Shown here: piece after piece, positions 23,209 through 33,056 of the stretch
Numbering within the stretch: the first letter of the stretch is position 1
Layout of the letters: each line of letters opens with the position of its first letter
Source: Liopterus haemorrhoidalis
Taxonomy: Eukaryota; Arthropoda; Insecta; Coleoptera; Dytiscidae
NCBI GenBank assembly: GCA_963971575.1
Contig: OZ020612.1
Location: 31,041,916-31,105,915 of the forward strand
Direction: 5' to 3'
DNA length: 64,000 bases
Program-made: the position numbers and the translations under genes
Notes under the pieces: model-generated
What the model was told of the DNA's origin: nothing
The model's database searches: none
What the model saw: only the letters and a program-made list of their open reading frames with translations

Positions 23209-23325
23209 AGCAAGAGTTCATATACACACCAATTTTGCAAGTGAAAGATCGGAAATCCCTTCGTAAAATATTTATTATTTATTACCGTTTTCCTAATTCT
23301 ACTGTCCTAGATTTTTACTAATTAA
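23209..23325 (+). repeat. Left arm of inverted repeat pair flanking LINE-D
   Basis: Begins AGCAAGAGTTCATATACACA and is repeated in inverted orientation at 26529-26650 with roughly 90 percent identity by eye. It ends just before the LINE-D sequence. Confidence 0.7.
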
Positions 23326-23416
23326 ACTTAACCTAATATTTTAAACTTATCTTTCGAACATGGAGTATTTCCAGAAAATTTGAAACATGTCATTGTGAGA
23401 TCTATATATAAAAAAA

Positions 23417-24444
23417 GTGTGAATTTTCACACATATCAGGGTTTCGCAGGTATTTAGTAACTGAATGTTGATTATTTAGGATACCAAAACAAATTTTATG
23501 TCAAAATATTTTTATATGAATTTTAATTCGAATGCCTAATACCAAAATAATTTAAGTTTCTAAATATGCGCAGTATTTTTTTTATGTAGCAAGGTTCATT
23601 AAGATTTTGAAAATTGCGCCTATGGCTTCCATTGGTTGCTTAAATCATAAGCCCCGCCCTCTGATTTCGTATACATTCAAAAATAGAATTAAATTATAAT
23701 TTCAACACTTCCCACTGGTTATTAAATTTACGCTTTAAAAATGAAATGCAACATTTACCAAAATATAACTAGAATTTTGACAAAATAATTTAAACAAAAT
23801 AAAAATGCAAAAAAAAAACAGAAAAATTAAAATTGACAGGAATTGAACTCTAGTTTTCAAATTACAAAACAACGACAAGACGAATTACGCTACAAGGGCT
23901 TATTTAACAACTGAATTACATAGCGAATTAAATATTTAACATATTTTAGTTAAAAACACAAAAAATACGTTATTTTCTGAAAACATAATCTGATCAAAAA
24001 TTCCTGTTGTACTATTTCGGTTTACACCAATGTACATTACTTTGAATTTTTTCAGATTTTTAGTTTAAACCATCTGGGCTACAGGGTGTGGGACAATTTT
24101 TTTTTTTTGCACAATTTTGGCAAAAATCGCGTAAAATAATTTATTTTGCAAAAATAAAATTTTGATCGTTAATCCGTACTAAGGGCTTTCACTTGATACC
24201 CTACACAGAGTTTTAAAAAAATATTTTTTTTTTTCGATGACCACATATTTGTTTTTATTTTTAACGGGATATTTTTTTTAGATGTTTTAGTATTTTTTCT
24301 ATATGTGGGTCAAAGAGTTGTATAAGCATGCCAAATTTCAACTCTCTAGGTTTAGCCGTTTGGCAACAATTTTTACCGAACAGACAGACAGACAGACGAC
24401 AAAATGACGGTATAAGGGTTTTTTGGTCATACCTACAAAACCCT
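23417..24444 (-). mobile_element. DINE-1/Helentron-like element, copy B (complete)
   Basis: On the minus strand it starts AGGGTTTTGTAGGTAT (24429-24444) after a T run. A CAGA/GTCT microsatellite lies about 45 bp in (24384-24399). The inner copy of the subterminal repeat, AGGGTTTCGCAGGTAT, is inverted at 23438-23453. It ends in a stem-loop, GTGTGAA/TTCACAC (23417-23432), against another T run. It splits the LINE-D RT reading between IYKK and GDKERF. No duplication beyond the A/T run is seen, as expected for Helentron-type insertion between T residues. It is non-autonomous: no Rep/helicase. Confidence 0.7.
23835..23900 (-). other. tRNA-like segment inside DINE-like copy B
   Basis: Homologous to 4734-4803. 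The box-B-like GAGTTCAATTCC is at 23839-23850 on the minus strand and a box-A-like GCCCTTGTAGCG at about 23888-23899. The acceptor pairing seen in copy A is lost here. A T-rich run follows in both copies. Confidence 0.4.
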
Positions 24445-26528
24445 AAAAAGGTGACAAAGAAAGATTTGAAAATTATCGACCGGTGAGCCTAGTTTCACCT
24501 TTTTCTAAAATTTTTGAAATAATAGTGAACAATAAATTAAGATCGTTTTTACTATCAAAAAATATACTTTCACCTTGTCAACCTGATTTTTTAAAAAGCA
24601 AATCTGTGGAGGCTCCACTTTTCGACTACTTAAATGGAGCAGTCAAAATATTTAACAACAACAGCATCGCTTTAGATATATCCATAGATCTTAGTAAAGT
24701 ATTTGATTGCATTGACCATCATACCTTATTATATAAGATGGAACGATACGGCAGAAGAGGAAAGCTCCTTGATTGGTTCAAATCTTATCTAATTCGAAGG
24801 TCGCAAAGCGTTAAAATAAGTATGGAAAAAAATCATTATTTGTCAGATAAAGCATCTGTAGACATGGGTGTCCTACAAGGGTCCGTCTTGGGTCCGACTG
24901 TATTTATTTTGGACTGAAATGACATTCCTAATTGTATAAGCGACATCCCTAACCTTACTTTAACATCCTATGCTGACGATAACAATTTTCCACTTTTATT
25001 TTCCATTTTTACTGCATTGTAAAAGCTTTGCCGATGTAGTATCTTCTTTTAAGACTGTTATGACCAAAGTTGACACCTGGACAAAGGAAAATAAGCTTAC
25101 TCTAAATCTAAATAAAACAGTATATTTACCTTTAAAATCCGTTCAGAGCAAAGTTGAGCTTGAGGAATTTTTTATGTTTGACGATCAGTTGATAGGTATT
25201 AATGAGAGTACTACTTTCCTGGGTTTAACTATCGACAGTAAGCTTAACTGGAAGGTTCACATAGATAAGCTTTGCCATAAATTAAGTTCGTGTCTATATG
25301 CGTTGCGCGCCTTAAACTTTCAGTGTAGCAAATCTATTCTGAGATCGGTTTATTTTGCGTGCTTCCAGTCACACTTGAGCTATGATATAATTCACTGGGG
25401 CCTCTCTTCAGACTGGCAACGAGTTTTTGTACTTCAAAAGGCAGCCATTCGACTACTAGGGTGTCTGAAATTCAGAGGCTCCTGTCAAGAGAAATTTAAA
25501 GAACTTGCCATCATGACGTTGCCAGCACTATACATATACGCATCTGTAATTTTTGTACAGAAAAATATGTTTTTAAACCAGACGAAAGGCATAATTACGC
25601 AACAAGAAAGAAAGCTTTATTACTTCTTCAACCTCACTCTACCGCCTTATACCAGAAAAGTGCCTACTTTAATTGTTGTAAATTATATAATACGCTACCG
25701 GATGATCTAAAAAGTACACGCTGTGAAAACATTTTCAAAATAAATTTAAAAAAATATCTGATAGGAAAGGCTCCGTACAACGTGGAAGATCTCCTCGAAT
25801 AATTAACTTAGCTCCACTTTACACCATATAGAAATGTTATAATTATAATCTGTTTATCTTTATTTGTTTCTTGCAGATTTTCATCGTACTTTCTTTTAGA
25901 CTAATTTACCTTATTTTATTAATTTTATTATTTTTTTATTAATTTATTCATTAATTTATCTTAATTTAAGATTATTTTAAATTATATATATTTTGACTTG
26001 AAGATGATTTTATTGTGATTTACTAACATTTATCTGTTTTCTATGTTTTTATTGAATTTCTATTTTATTCTACTGTATTTTATTTTAATAACTTATTTAA
26101 TTAATGACTGTTAAATTTGACTAAAATTTGCTATATACTAAATGATAGATTGTATATTGCTAATAAGTGTTCCTAATTTATTATATTTTTATTTCTTTAT
26201 TTATTTTTGTATTGACACATTATTCTACATCAAATTGAATTCTTATAATTCAACAGGTATTTAAATTATTAATATGGTACTTTCCACACCACTCACATAA
26301 TGTTAATATAGTTTAAGATGACTGTGCCTGTCATATCATTACATACATGTATACTTTTATAATATGTATTTTTGTTTATGAAGGTTAATAAATAATCTAA
26401 TCTAATCTAACCTAATTACCTAAATTGATCGTATTTATAGAGTTTATTACACTATTTTTAATGGGCTTGTGTTTGGGAGACAATAAACTACTGTATACCT
26501 AAAAACTAGGTAATTATTTTACGTTTAG

Positions 26529-26650
26529 TTAATTAAAATCTAGGACAGCAGAATTAGGAAAATTAGGAAAACGATAATAGATAATAAACATTTTACGAAA
26601 GGATTTCCGATGTTTCACTTGCAAAACTGGTGTGTATATGAACTCTTGCT
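26529..26650 (-). repeat. Right arm of inverted repeat pair flanking LINE-D
   Basis: Inverted partner of 23209-23325. It includes a small internal duplication of CCTAATT compared with the left arm. The arms are about 3.2 kb apart with LINE-D between them. Confidence 0.7.
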
Positions 26651-27059
26651 GAAGCCTATAAGTCTGAGTGATTGTTTAAAATAGAATTAAATACTCCACT
26701 CTTCTTCATTATAAGCACAGAGAATCCTCCTTGGTCTATTTTGGTTAAACAGGTCCACACTTTGCTGCTTGATGGTGACACTGTTAATTCAAATACAAAA
26801 ATAAACAATAACATTTTATAACCTCAAACGTAGAGGAAAAAGGCACCAAACGCGCCCAGCAACTTCTAAAACGTTCAAGGCATGTTTCTTTGCGTACTAT
26901 GTTCTGCGTTATTGTTATTGCGTATCTCGCGCTACCTGTTTTTACAAGAGTACAATTTTTAGAAGTGTTTCATATTGAAATAAATTTAATCACAGAAATA
27001 TTTATATGTATATATATAAAAATTTTATGATACTGGGTTAAATGTACTGATATTAATAA
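26651..27059. other. No recognised feature
   Basis: AT-rich, no coding signal. It probably contains the leader of LINE-E on its right side. Confidence 0.4.
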
Positions 27060-27062
27060 AGT

Positions 27063-27122
27063 ATCGGAAGGTTAATATCGATACTAAGCGAAAAATCCCG
27101 AGTTCAACTCTCAGCGTCGGAA
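27063..27122 (+). other. Weak tRNA-like segment upstream of LINE-E ORF1
   Basis: A T-arm-like CCGAG/CTCAG stem with the loop TTCAACT contains a good box B. The D-arm side is poor and no acceptor pairing is found. It is followed by a T-rich run and, 104 bp later, by a PHD-type ORF1. This repeats the layout at 10532-10605. Confidence 0.3.
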
Positions 27123-27225
27123 CATATATTTTTTATTAACAATATCAATTAAATAAAATAGTTTATACTAAAATACAAGTTTAAACCAAAAATTAGTTGA
27201 TAAAACAAATTTAAACTGAATAAAA

Positions 27226-27880
27226 ATGGCAGGTGTCCCTTGTAAAAGTTGGGAAGTTAGAATCAGTAGATACACCGACAAGCTAATTTTCAATGGCAAA
27301 TGCAAGGGCGTATACCATCCCTTATGTGTAGGCATGCAAGAAAACCAACTAGTCGACCTAAGACACAGTGGAGAGTTGGAAAAATGGAAATGTCCATCTT
27401 GTATCACAGAATCCAGAGATCACAGAAATAAAAAAACTGATATAGATTTAATAAATAATACCAGCATAACTAATATCACTCAAAAACTTGATGAGATATT
27501 AGCTGAAAATCGTAAATTAAAGGAAAGTATAGATGAGACACACTCAAAATTGGACAACCAGGCTGCAATTTTAAATGATCTACTTCTAAAAACAGCGAAC
27601 TAGAGGAAGAGAACATCAGCCTGAAGGAAAAAATAGTGGAACTTAAAGTTCAACTAGATGAACACGAACAGTACTCACGACGAAATTGCGTAGAAACTCA
27701 TGGCGTACCGGAAATGGATGGCGAAACTTAAGTGCTATCGATATTGGTTTCAATGTTCCTCGTACTATATACGTGAATGAAAATCTGACGCAGCATAGGA
27801 GTTTGCTAACGGCGTCAGTTCGTAAATTAAAACGGACCTATGATATCTCATATGTTTCAGTTCAAAAGAATTGGTCAGTT
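27226..27880 (+). pseudogene. LINE-E ORF1: PHD-type finger, coiled coil, C-terminal domain
   Basis: The start codon at 27226 opens a degraded PHD finger (first cysteine pair partly lost; CKGVYHPLCVG and WKCPSC kept), then a Leu-rich coiled coil (about residues 80-125). A stop at 27601 and a shift precede the C-terminal piece from about 27686. That piece has PRTIYVNENLTQHRS, a signature of the RNA-binding C-terminal domain of this ORF1 type. The break points make it non-functional. Confidence 0.7.
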
Positions 27881-30480
27881 TTAGATTTAACCAATTATAA
27901 CTCTCCTCATAAATTGGTTATTGTGAAATTGTCCAGCAACAACTCCAATATTGTTATATACTTAGGGTGATCATCCATCCCGGTTTTCCGGGATTGTCCC
28001 GGTTTTAGGTCAATTGTCCCGGTTTTTACATAATTCTGCATTTGTAAGAAAAGAAATATTACAACTAGACAATCTGAGAGGTGAGGTCCTTTTTTTTGCT
28101 CTTCACTTGGATCTGGGAGGTGAGGACCTTCTATTTTTTCCCTGTGTCCCGGTTACTCTTCACTGAAATCTGGTCACCCTATATATACTGCCTATATGTT
28201 CCTCCTAGCTCATCCTGTGAATATTACAAAGCAATATTTAACGAAATAAACTCTGTTTGTAATTTGTTAAACAAAAAAATATTAATAATTGGAGATTTTA
28301 ACTTACCAGAATATATTCACGATGAGTTTATAAGAGACACACAAAACAATGGTAAATTACTGGAATTAAAAATATTTACCGGTCTTTATAATTTAAAAAA
28401 TGTTAATTTTATAAAAAATGCTTATGACGGTATTTTGGATTTGGTGTTGTCCAATTTTAATACTTCTGTCAGCAGACAATTTGAACCTCTAGATGACGAA
28501 GATAAGTATCATCCAACTCTTTGTATATCTTGTAATTATAAATATGTTATTAAGGGAAACAACCCAAGCAATATTGAAAATAATTGTAATTTCATACGAG
28601 CCAATTTCAAAGTTAAAAAGCCTCAGAAATTTTATCCCAGCTGGTTCACACCAGAAATGATAAAACTAACTAAAATAAAGTACTACCATCATAAAAAAAT
28701 TAAAAGTCACTGTGGTGACCGACAGTATCACAAGTACATGTTCGAAGAAACCCGAAGAAAACTTAAATTATTAATTAGAGAAAACAAAATTAAATTTCTT
28801 TCTGAAGTAGAGAACAACATTTGCCAAGACCCCAGCACTTTCTGGTCGTATATAAGGGAGTAAGAAACAGTTTAATAATAGTCCGTCAAATATATCCAAA
28901 AATGACACTTATATGACAAAATGACACTAATATTTCTCGGAATATTTTGCATCCGTGTATAACAAGGATGATAACCGTTTTACTACCTTGTATAATAGCT
29001 ATTCCCCTAGTTTAATAATTAAAAGAGAGGATGTTATGGACTCCATAAAAAAAACTATGCCCAAAGAGGTCATTTGGACCAGATCAAATACCACCATACA
29101 TACTAAAAGGTTGCATGGATATATTCGCGGAACCCTTACAGATATTGTTCAATATGTCAGTTAGAACTAAAATCTTTCCCGGAAGTTGGCAAAGATGTGC
29201 CCTATTTTGAAATCAGAAATAGACCTGTGTCCTTGTTGTTCCTCTGTAGCCAAAGTATTTGAACAGGTGATGTACAAGCATGTTTACAATCAAGTTGCCT
29301 CATCTTTGTCACCTTATCAGCATGGGTAAATCTACTGCTACTAATCTTGTAGAAATTACTAACTTCATAACCCACAATTACAGTTTAGGTAAACAAATAG
29401 ACGTTTTATATCTCGATATGAGCAAGGCATTTGACAAGTTAAACCATGTCACAATATTGAAGGCATTAAAACAATATGATTTACCTCAGGATATTTGTCA
29501 ATGGTTTTGGTCGTATCTTGCGAAGAGGGTGCAATATGTGCAATTTGAAGGTTGTAAATCGTCCAATTATGAGTCAACTTCATGGGTTTCTCAAGGGTCA
29601 AATCTGGGTCCACTACTGTTTTTTGTTGTCAGTTAATAATCTGCCAAAAATATTGAACAAATGCCATTGCTTTACTATTTTCAGATAACATTAAATTATA
29701 TAATGCAATAGACAGTGTCGATGACTGCAAAGCATTAGAGGTCAACTTACAAACACTGCAAAATTGGTGCCAGTTTAGAGGACTAAACTTAAATTTGCAA
29801 TGTAAAAGTATAAGTTACAGTAGGAGCAGGAATGTTATTAACTACAATTACAGCTTACATAACTGCAGCATTGAAAGGGTAGAACATTTTAAGGATTTGG
29901 GTGTATTCTTTTACGCTAAATTGCCATTTGTTTACTATATAAACCATTTAATTACTCACTGTTCTAGAAACTTAGGTTTTATTTTACTTGTGGGTTATGA
30001 ATTCTAAGATGCTAAAACGTATTTAACTTTATTTAAGACGTTCGTCAGATCCAAGTTGGAGTATGCATCGGTGGTTTGGTCACCATATCAAAATAAATAC
30101 ATAAAAATATTAGAAAAATTGCTATCAAAATCTAAAAAATCTAAATTCATAAGAATAATCGAGTTTAGAAACACCAGGACATATCCAGCTTTAGTCTCAT
30201 TGCATGAACTCTTAACCAAATATGGACTAACGTCTTTAGAGAAGAGCAGAAACATACAGAGTTTATTATTTCTGTACAAAATGTGGCACAACATGATCAA
30301 CTGCCCAAATATTTTGGCTGAAATCGGTATAAGGGTACCAATTACCGGAATGCGATATAGGAATCTCTTTTTCTCCACTAGAGATTATAGAGTTTGTTAC
30401 TATAATATTAGTCCAATTCCAAGACTGGTCTCACTCTACAACAACCTAATTAAAATTAACAGGGGCATAGATATCTAATA
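27880..30480 (+). pseudogene. LINE-E ORF2: partial endonuclease and reverse transcriptase
   Basis: Endonuclease resumes mid-domain before the MITE (27890-27954) and continues at 28190 with YVPPSSS and ILIIGDFNLPEY. A linker follows to 28863 (FYPSWFTPEMIK and PSTFWSYIRE). RT pieces are in several frames: 28955-29164; 29280-29636 with LYLDMSKAFDKLNH and SQGSNLGPLLF; then 29640-30007; then 30056-30478. The catalytic box reads FSDN instead of FADD near 29680-29690, so the active site itself is lost. Multiple stops and shifts suggest this is older than LINE-C. Confidence 0.8.
27963..28181. mobile_element. hAT-type MITE, 219 bp
   Basis: 8-bp duplication TATATACT at 27955-27962 and 28182-28189. The terminal repeats are TAGGGTGAYCA (one mismatch in 11). 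The interior has several CCCGGTTTT motifs. The same CCCGG motif and a close terminal repeat occur in the hAT at 38912-39868. Removing it rejoins the LINE-E endonuclease reading. Confidence 0.88.
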
Positions 30481-30720
30481 TACATCTATCAGTAAATTTA
30501 AAAGGCAATTACTGAAATTTTTATAACAGTAAAAAAATAGTATATATATGATAGAACGCTTTATAGCGTTTATGATAATATCAATTAAACCACACAAATT
30601 CAAGCACATATAAGCATATATTACTACGTCTCTTTGCAATATGTCACACATATGTCATTATGTTATCGTTACTATCGTAACATATTACAAAGGAGGTCCA
30701 AGAACTAGTTTTGATCCTAA

Positions 30721-31135
30721 CACGGCCGTCCTGATCTTGCCGCGTCCTCGCGGCATTATCTAAATTTAACTGAAAAATAAAACAACTTATTATCGTAACA
30801 CGGCCGTCCTGCTCCTGCCACGTCCTCGCGGCATCTTCAGAATTTAATAACTGCCAAATAAAACAGAGTAAACGAAAACATAACGTTAGTTTTGCCCGTC
30901 TCCTTGAGGTCCTTGAACATTCAGCGTCGAACAAAACAAACACATCTCCTTGAGGTCCCTGACCATCCAGAGTCAACAAGACAAACACGACCATTTTAGG
31001 TCCAACAACTCCTTGAGGTCCCTGACCATCCAGAGTCGAACAAAACAAACACAACTCTTTGAGGTCCCGGACCATCCAGAGTTCCTCTGAACTCCTCGAG
31101 GTCCCTGACCATCCAGAACCAACAAAACAAAAACG
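30721..31135 (+). repeat. Tandem leader repeats upstream of LINE-F ORF1
   Basis: Two copies of a 78-bp unit start at 30721 and 30799 (each with CACGGCCGTCCTG). Then about five copies of a motif CTTGAGGTCCCTGACCATC start near 30903, 30949, 31012, 31057 and 31094, spaced 37-63 bp. GC content is clearly above the surroundings. Tandem 5' monomers act as promoters in some LINEs; here that is inference. Confidence 0.7.
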
Positions 31136-31526
31136 ACCAGTGTGTCTTGCGGTACTCAACAAGCTATCAATTCTCAAATCAACTATCAATCAGTTCATTT
31201 CAATTTTCGAATCCGTATATATTGTATATAGTGTGTGCACTTCTTTTGCATTTTAGTTGCCATTTAACAAGTTATTTTTCAAGTGTTTTTATTTATATTT
31301 TTGCGCAGTTAACATTGAATCAGTTTTGTGTTGGTTATTTTCCAGTGAACTTATTTAGTGAGCTTATGACAATATTTCGAAACTATTAACCATACATTGT
31401 TATATTGTTTCTGAAAGTTTTGTCTTGTCTACGTCACTGCTTCGATAATTTATCTTTGACACAAACCTTATTTTGTGAAGTTCTAAATTTATTACATTAA
31501 ATTTCGGCAAATAAACAACAGGAAAC

Positions 31527-32218
31527 ATGCATTGTCCAAATTGCAGCAAGCCGGTAACTGATAAGGAAACGTGTGTCACCTGCGATATGTGTAAGGAACG
31601 TGTTCATACCGTATGTTCCAGCTTGTCTAATGATGACGTCAAACGCATCACTAGACTAAAATCAAAATGTGTTCGCTATTTCTGCACAGATTGTTCCGAA
31701 GTTACTGATAAACATTCCGAGCTCAAGAATTTATTGCAATCTGTAACGTCTAGATTGGATGCTATGGAAAAAAAGTTAGAATCTCCTGCCAACATCTTGG
31801 AGCCTAAAATTTTCGAAGACGTTTTATCCGAACTACGAGACCGTATGTGTCGGGAAAAAAATCTATTGATCATTGGTGTCCCTGAATCTCCTAGCGATAA
31901 CGCCCAAATGAGTGATTTGGTAACCGTCAACAATATCTTGCACACCGCTACCAATGATGCTAACAGCCAGCTCCGTGCGACGTTTAGGAAAAGGTTCTAC
32001 AAATGGAAAACCACGCCCGATTAAAATTGTACTTAATAGTTCGTCAGCTGTTAAAACTGTCTGGAGGAATAAAAATCGTTTAGCTGCATCAAAATATAAC
32101 AGGATAGTCTTTCGCGATGATCAGACACCAAGACAACTACAGTATCTACAAGAGCTACGCGAAGAACTTAATAAACGTATAGCTGATGGTGAAACCGAAA
32201 TTACGATCAAGTATATTA
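31527..32218 (+). pseudogene. LINE-F ORF1: PHD finger, coiled coil, RNA-binding C-terminus
   Basis: The start at 31527 gives a clean PHD-type finger (CPNCSKPV, CVTCDMCKERVHTVC, YFCTDC), then a coiled coil (about residues 68-90) and the NLLIIGVPES block typical of the central RRM-like domain. A frame change near 31975-31985 leads to the C-terminal domain (GKPRPIKIVLNSS, YNRIVFRDDQTPRQ, ITIKYIN), which is cut at 32218 by PLE-2. Only one shift precedes the insertion, so the copy was fairly young when PLE-2 landed. Confidence 0.8.
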
Positions 32219-32598
32219 ACTTGTGTCAGAGCGATGTTGGGTTAGCATTTTCCTCAAAATCTGGCTGGTGGTGCCAATATAGGAGAGATCACAACCTTTG
32301 CAAGGTATTTGATATACAACATTCGAATTTTCTAGCAACGGGATTTTTGTTTTCATGTTGGAAAAGTTCCGTTCGCTTTGACACAAGGCTAAAACCCAAT
32401 AGCACTGCGTTAGCAATCCATACCAATAGTACCGGTCATGTATTTAATTATGAAGGAGTAAGCATACTTGATAAGGAAAAAAATTTGGACAAAAGACTTA
32501 TCTCCGAGATGCTCCACATTCAAACAGCTAAAAATCAAGTTGTCAATAAAAAAACGGACACGAATGAGCTGAACACTGCCTATCAAATTTTATTATAA
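32219..32598. pseudogene. PLE-2 GIY-YIG endonuclease split by a 161-bp inversion
   Basis: Minus-strand half (about 32375 down to 32219): VVYQIPC and LSYIGTT, then LTQHRSD. Plus-strand half (about 32384-32598): NSTALAIH, a VSILDKEKN stretch and the glutamate-bearing SEMLHIQ. The halves correspond to the continuous domain in PLE-1 (5436-5756), with no missing block beyond the shared junction bases. The inversion makes the product impossible. Confidence 0.85.
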
Positions 32599-32908
32599 AA
32601 ATATTACATTGTTTTATAACCACTGACATGGATTTGACTTGCAATTGTCTTATCTCTGTAGGTCAATGCACTCAATCAGCTGGTGACGTATCTTGTCTAG
32701 TTTTTTCATACCTGTACAAACCATCGTAGAGGAATCATGTGTTTCATTTTATTAACATGACATATGCAATTAGCATTTATTTTTTAAGAAATTGGTAAGT
32801 TTGTCTCTGTTTTCTGATTTTGGAATGCTACCTTGTTTGTATAATTCTCTGTTCAAATAATTATGAATTGTTTCAATGATTGTAATGTATTATATTTATT
32901 TTTTTAGA

Positions 32909-32945
32909 CTGATGATGTGTAAATTGGATGTACACGAAACGTTTC
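32909..32945 (+). other. Conserved hairpin at PLE-2 3' end (hammerhead-like core bases)
   Basis: CTGATGA, T, stem GTGTA/TACAC with a 9-base loop, then GAAAC and GTTTC. Compared with 9325-9361 the fourth stem pair changes from C-G to T-A and the loop differs, so pairing is kept. It lies about 110 bases before the TA run that ends the element. Confidence 0.6.
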
Positions 32946-33032
32946 ATTTTATTTATTTTATTTTATTGACAATATAAACTGACGAATACCAAGAGAATAT
33001 TCTTTTATTTATATACCAATCGTCAAGAAACC

Positions 33033-33056
33033 TATATATATATATATATATATATA
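33033..33056. repeat. TA microsatellite at the PLE-2 / R4-like LINE border
   Basis: About twelve TA units. The R4/Dong-like LINE starts immediately after, and a shorter TATATATA closes that LINE near 36614-36624. Confidence 0.85.

Larger units (their letters stand above)
23340..25802 (+). pseudogene. LINE-D reverse transcriptase, interrupted
   Basis: The piece at 23345-23415 reads LSFEHGVFPENLKHVIV and IYKK, the usual block before the RT core. After the DINE-like insertion it resumes at 24448 with GDKERFENYRPVSL, the expected next block. Motif A is SIDLSKVFDCIDH, and VLQGSVLGP follows. A stop after FILD lies near 24915. The catalytic SYADD lies in another frame near 24967-24981. The thumb and C-terminal region (24970-25710) is followed by a last shift into LPDDLKSTRCENIF and the final stop at 25800-25802. 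The upstream endonuclease is missing. Several shifts make it inactive. Confidence 0.8.
23338..26410 (+). mobile_element. LINE-D fragment split by DINE-like copy B
   Basis: 5'-truncated plus-strand LINE. RT starts at about 23340, is interrupted at 23417-24444, and ends with its ORF stop at 25802. The AT-rich 3' UTR ends in a TAATC-type short repeat tail at about 26385-26410. Confidence 0.75.
27123..30540 (+). mobile_element. LINE-E with hAT MITE and internal deletion
   Basis: Plus-strand LINE. PHD-type ORF1 starts at 27226 and ORF2 is recognisable from mid-endonuclease to the end of RT near 30478. ORF1's C-terminal domain runs almost directly into mid-endonuclease at about 27880, so the ORF1 end and ORF2 start are deleted. 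A hAT MITE occupies 27963-28181. The 3' end near 30540 is not sharply defined. Confidence 0.75.
30690..32218 (+). mobile_element. LINE-F 5' part with tandem leader repeats, cut by PLE-2
   Basis: A tandemly repeated leader (30721-31135) and an AT-rich leader (31136-31526) precede ORF1 at 31527. The element stops at 32218 where PLE-2 begins. The continuation was not recognised downstream. Confidence 0.65.
32219..33056 (+). mobile_element. PLE-2, truncated, with inverted 5' segment
   Basis: Bases 32219 to about 32379 read on the minus strand as the first half of a GIY-YIG domain. Bases from about 32380 read on the plus strand as the second half, followed by a complete 3' UTR and a TA run. Both segments share GACACAAG at their internal ends. 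This is the layout left by 5' inversion during target-primed insertion. From 32489 on it matches PLE-4 (39911-40485) at very high identity. Confidence 0.8.

Noticed and set aside
30644..31189. 181-codon minus-strand frame
   Set aside because: It is antisense to the tandem leader repeats of LINE-F and its residues repeat with them. No recognised domain.
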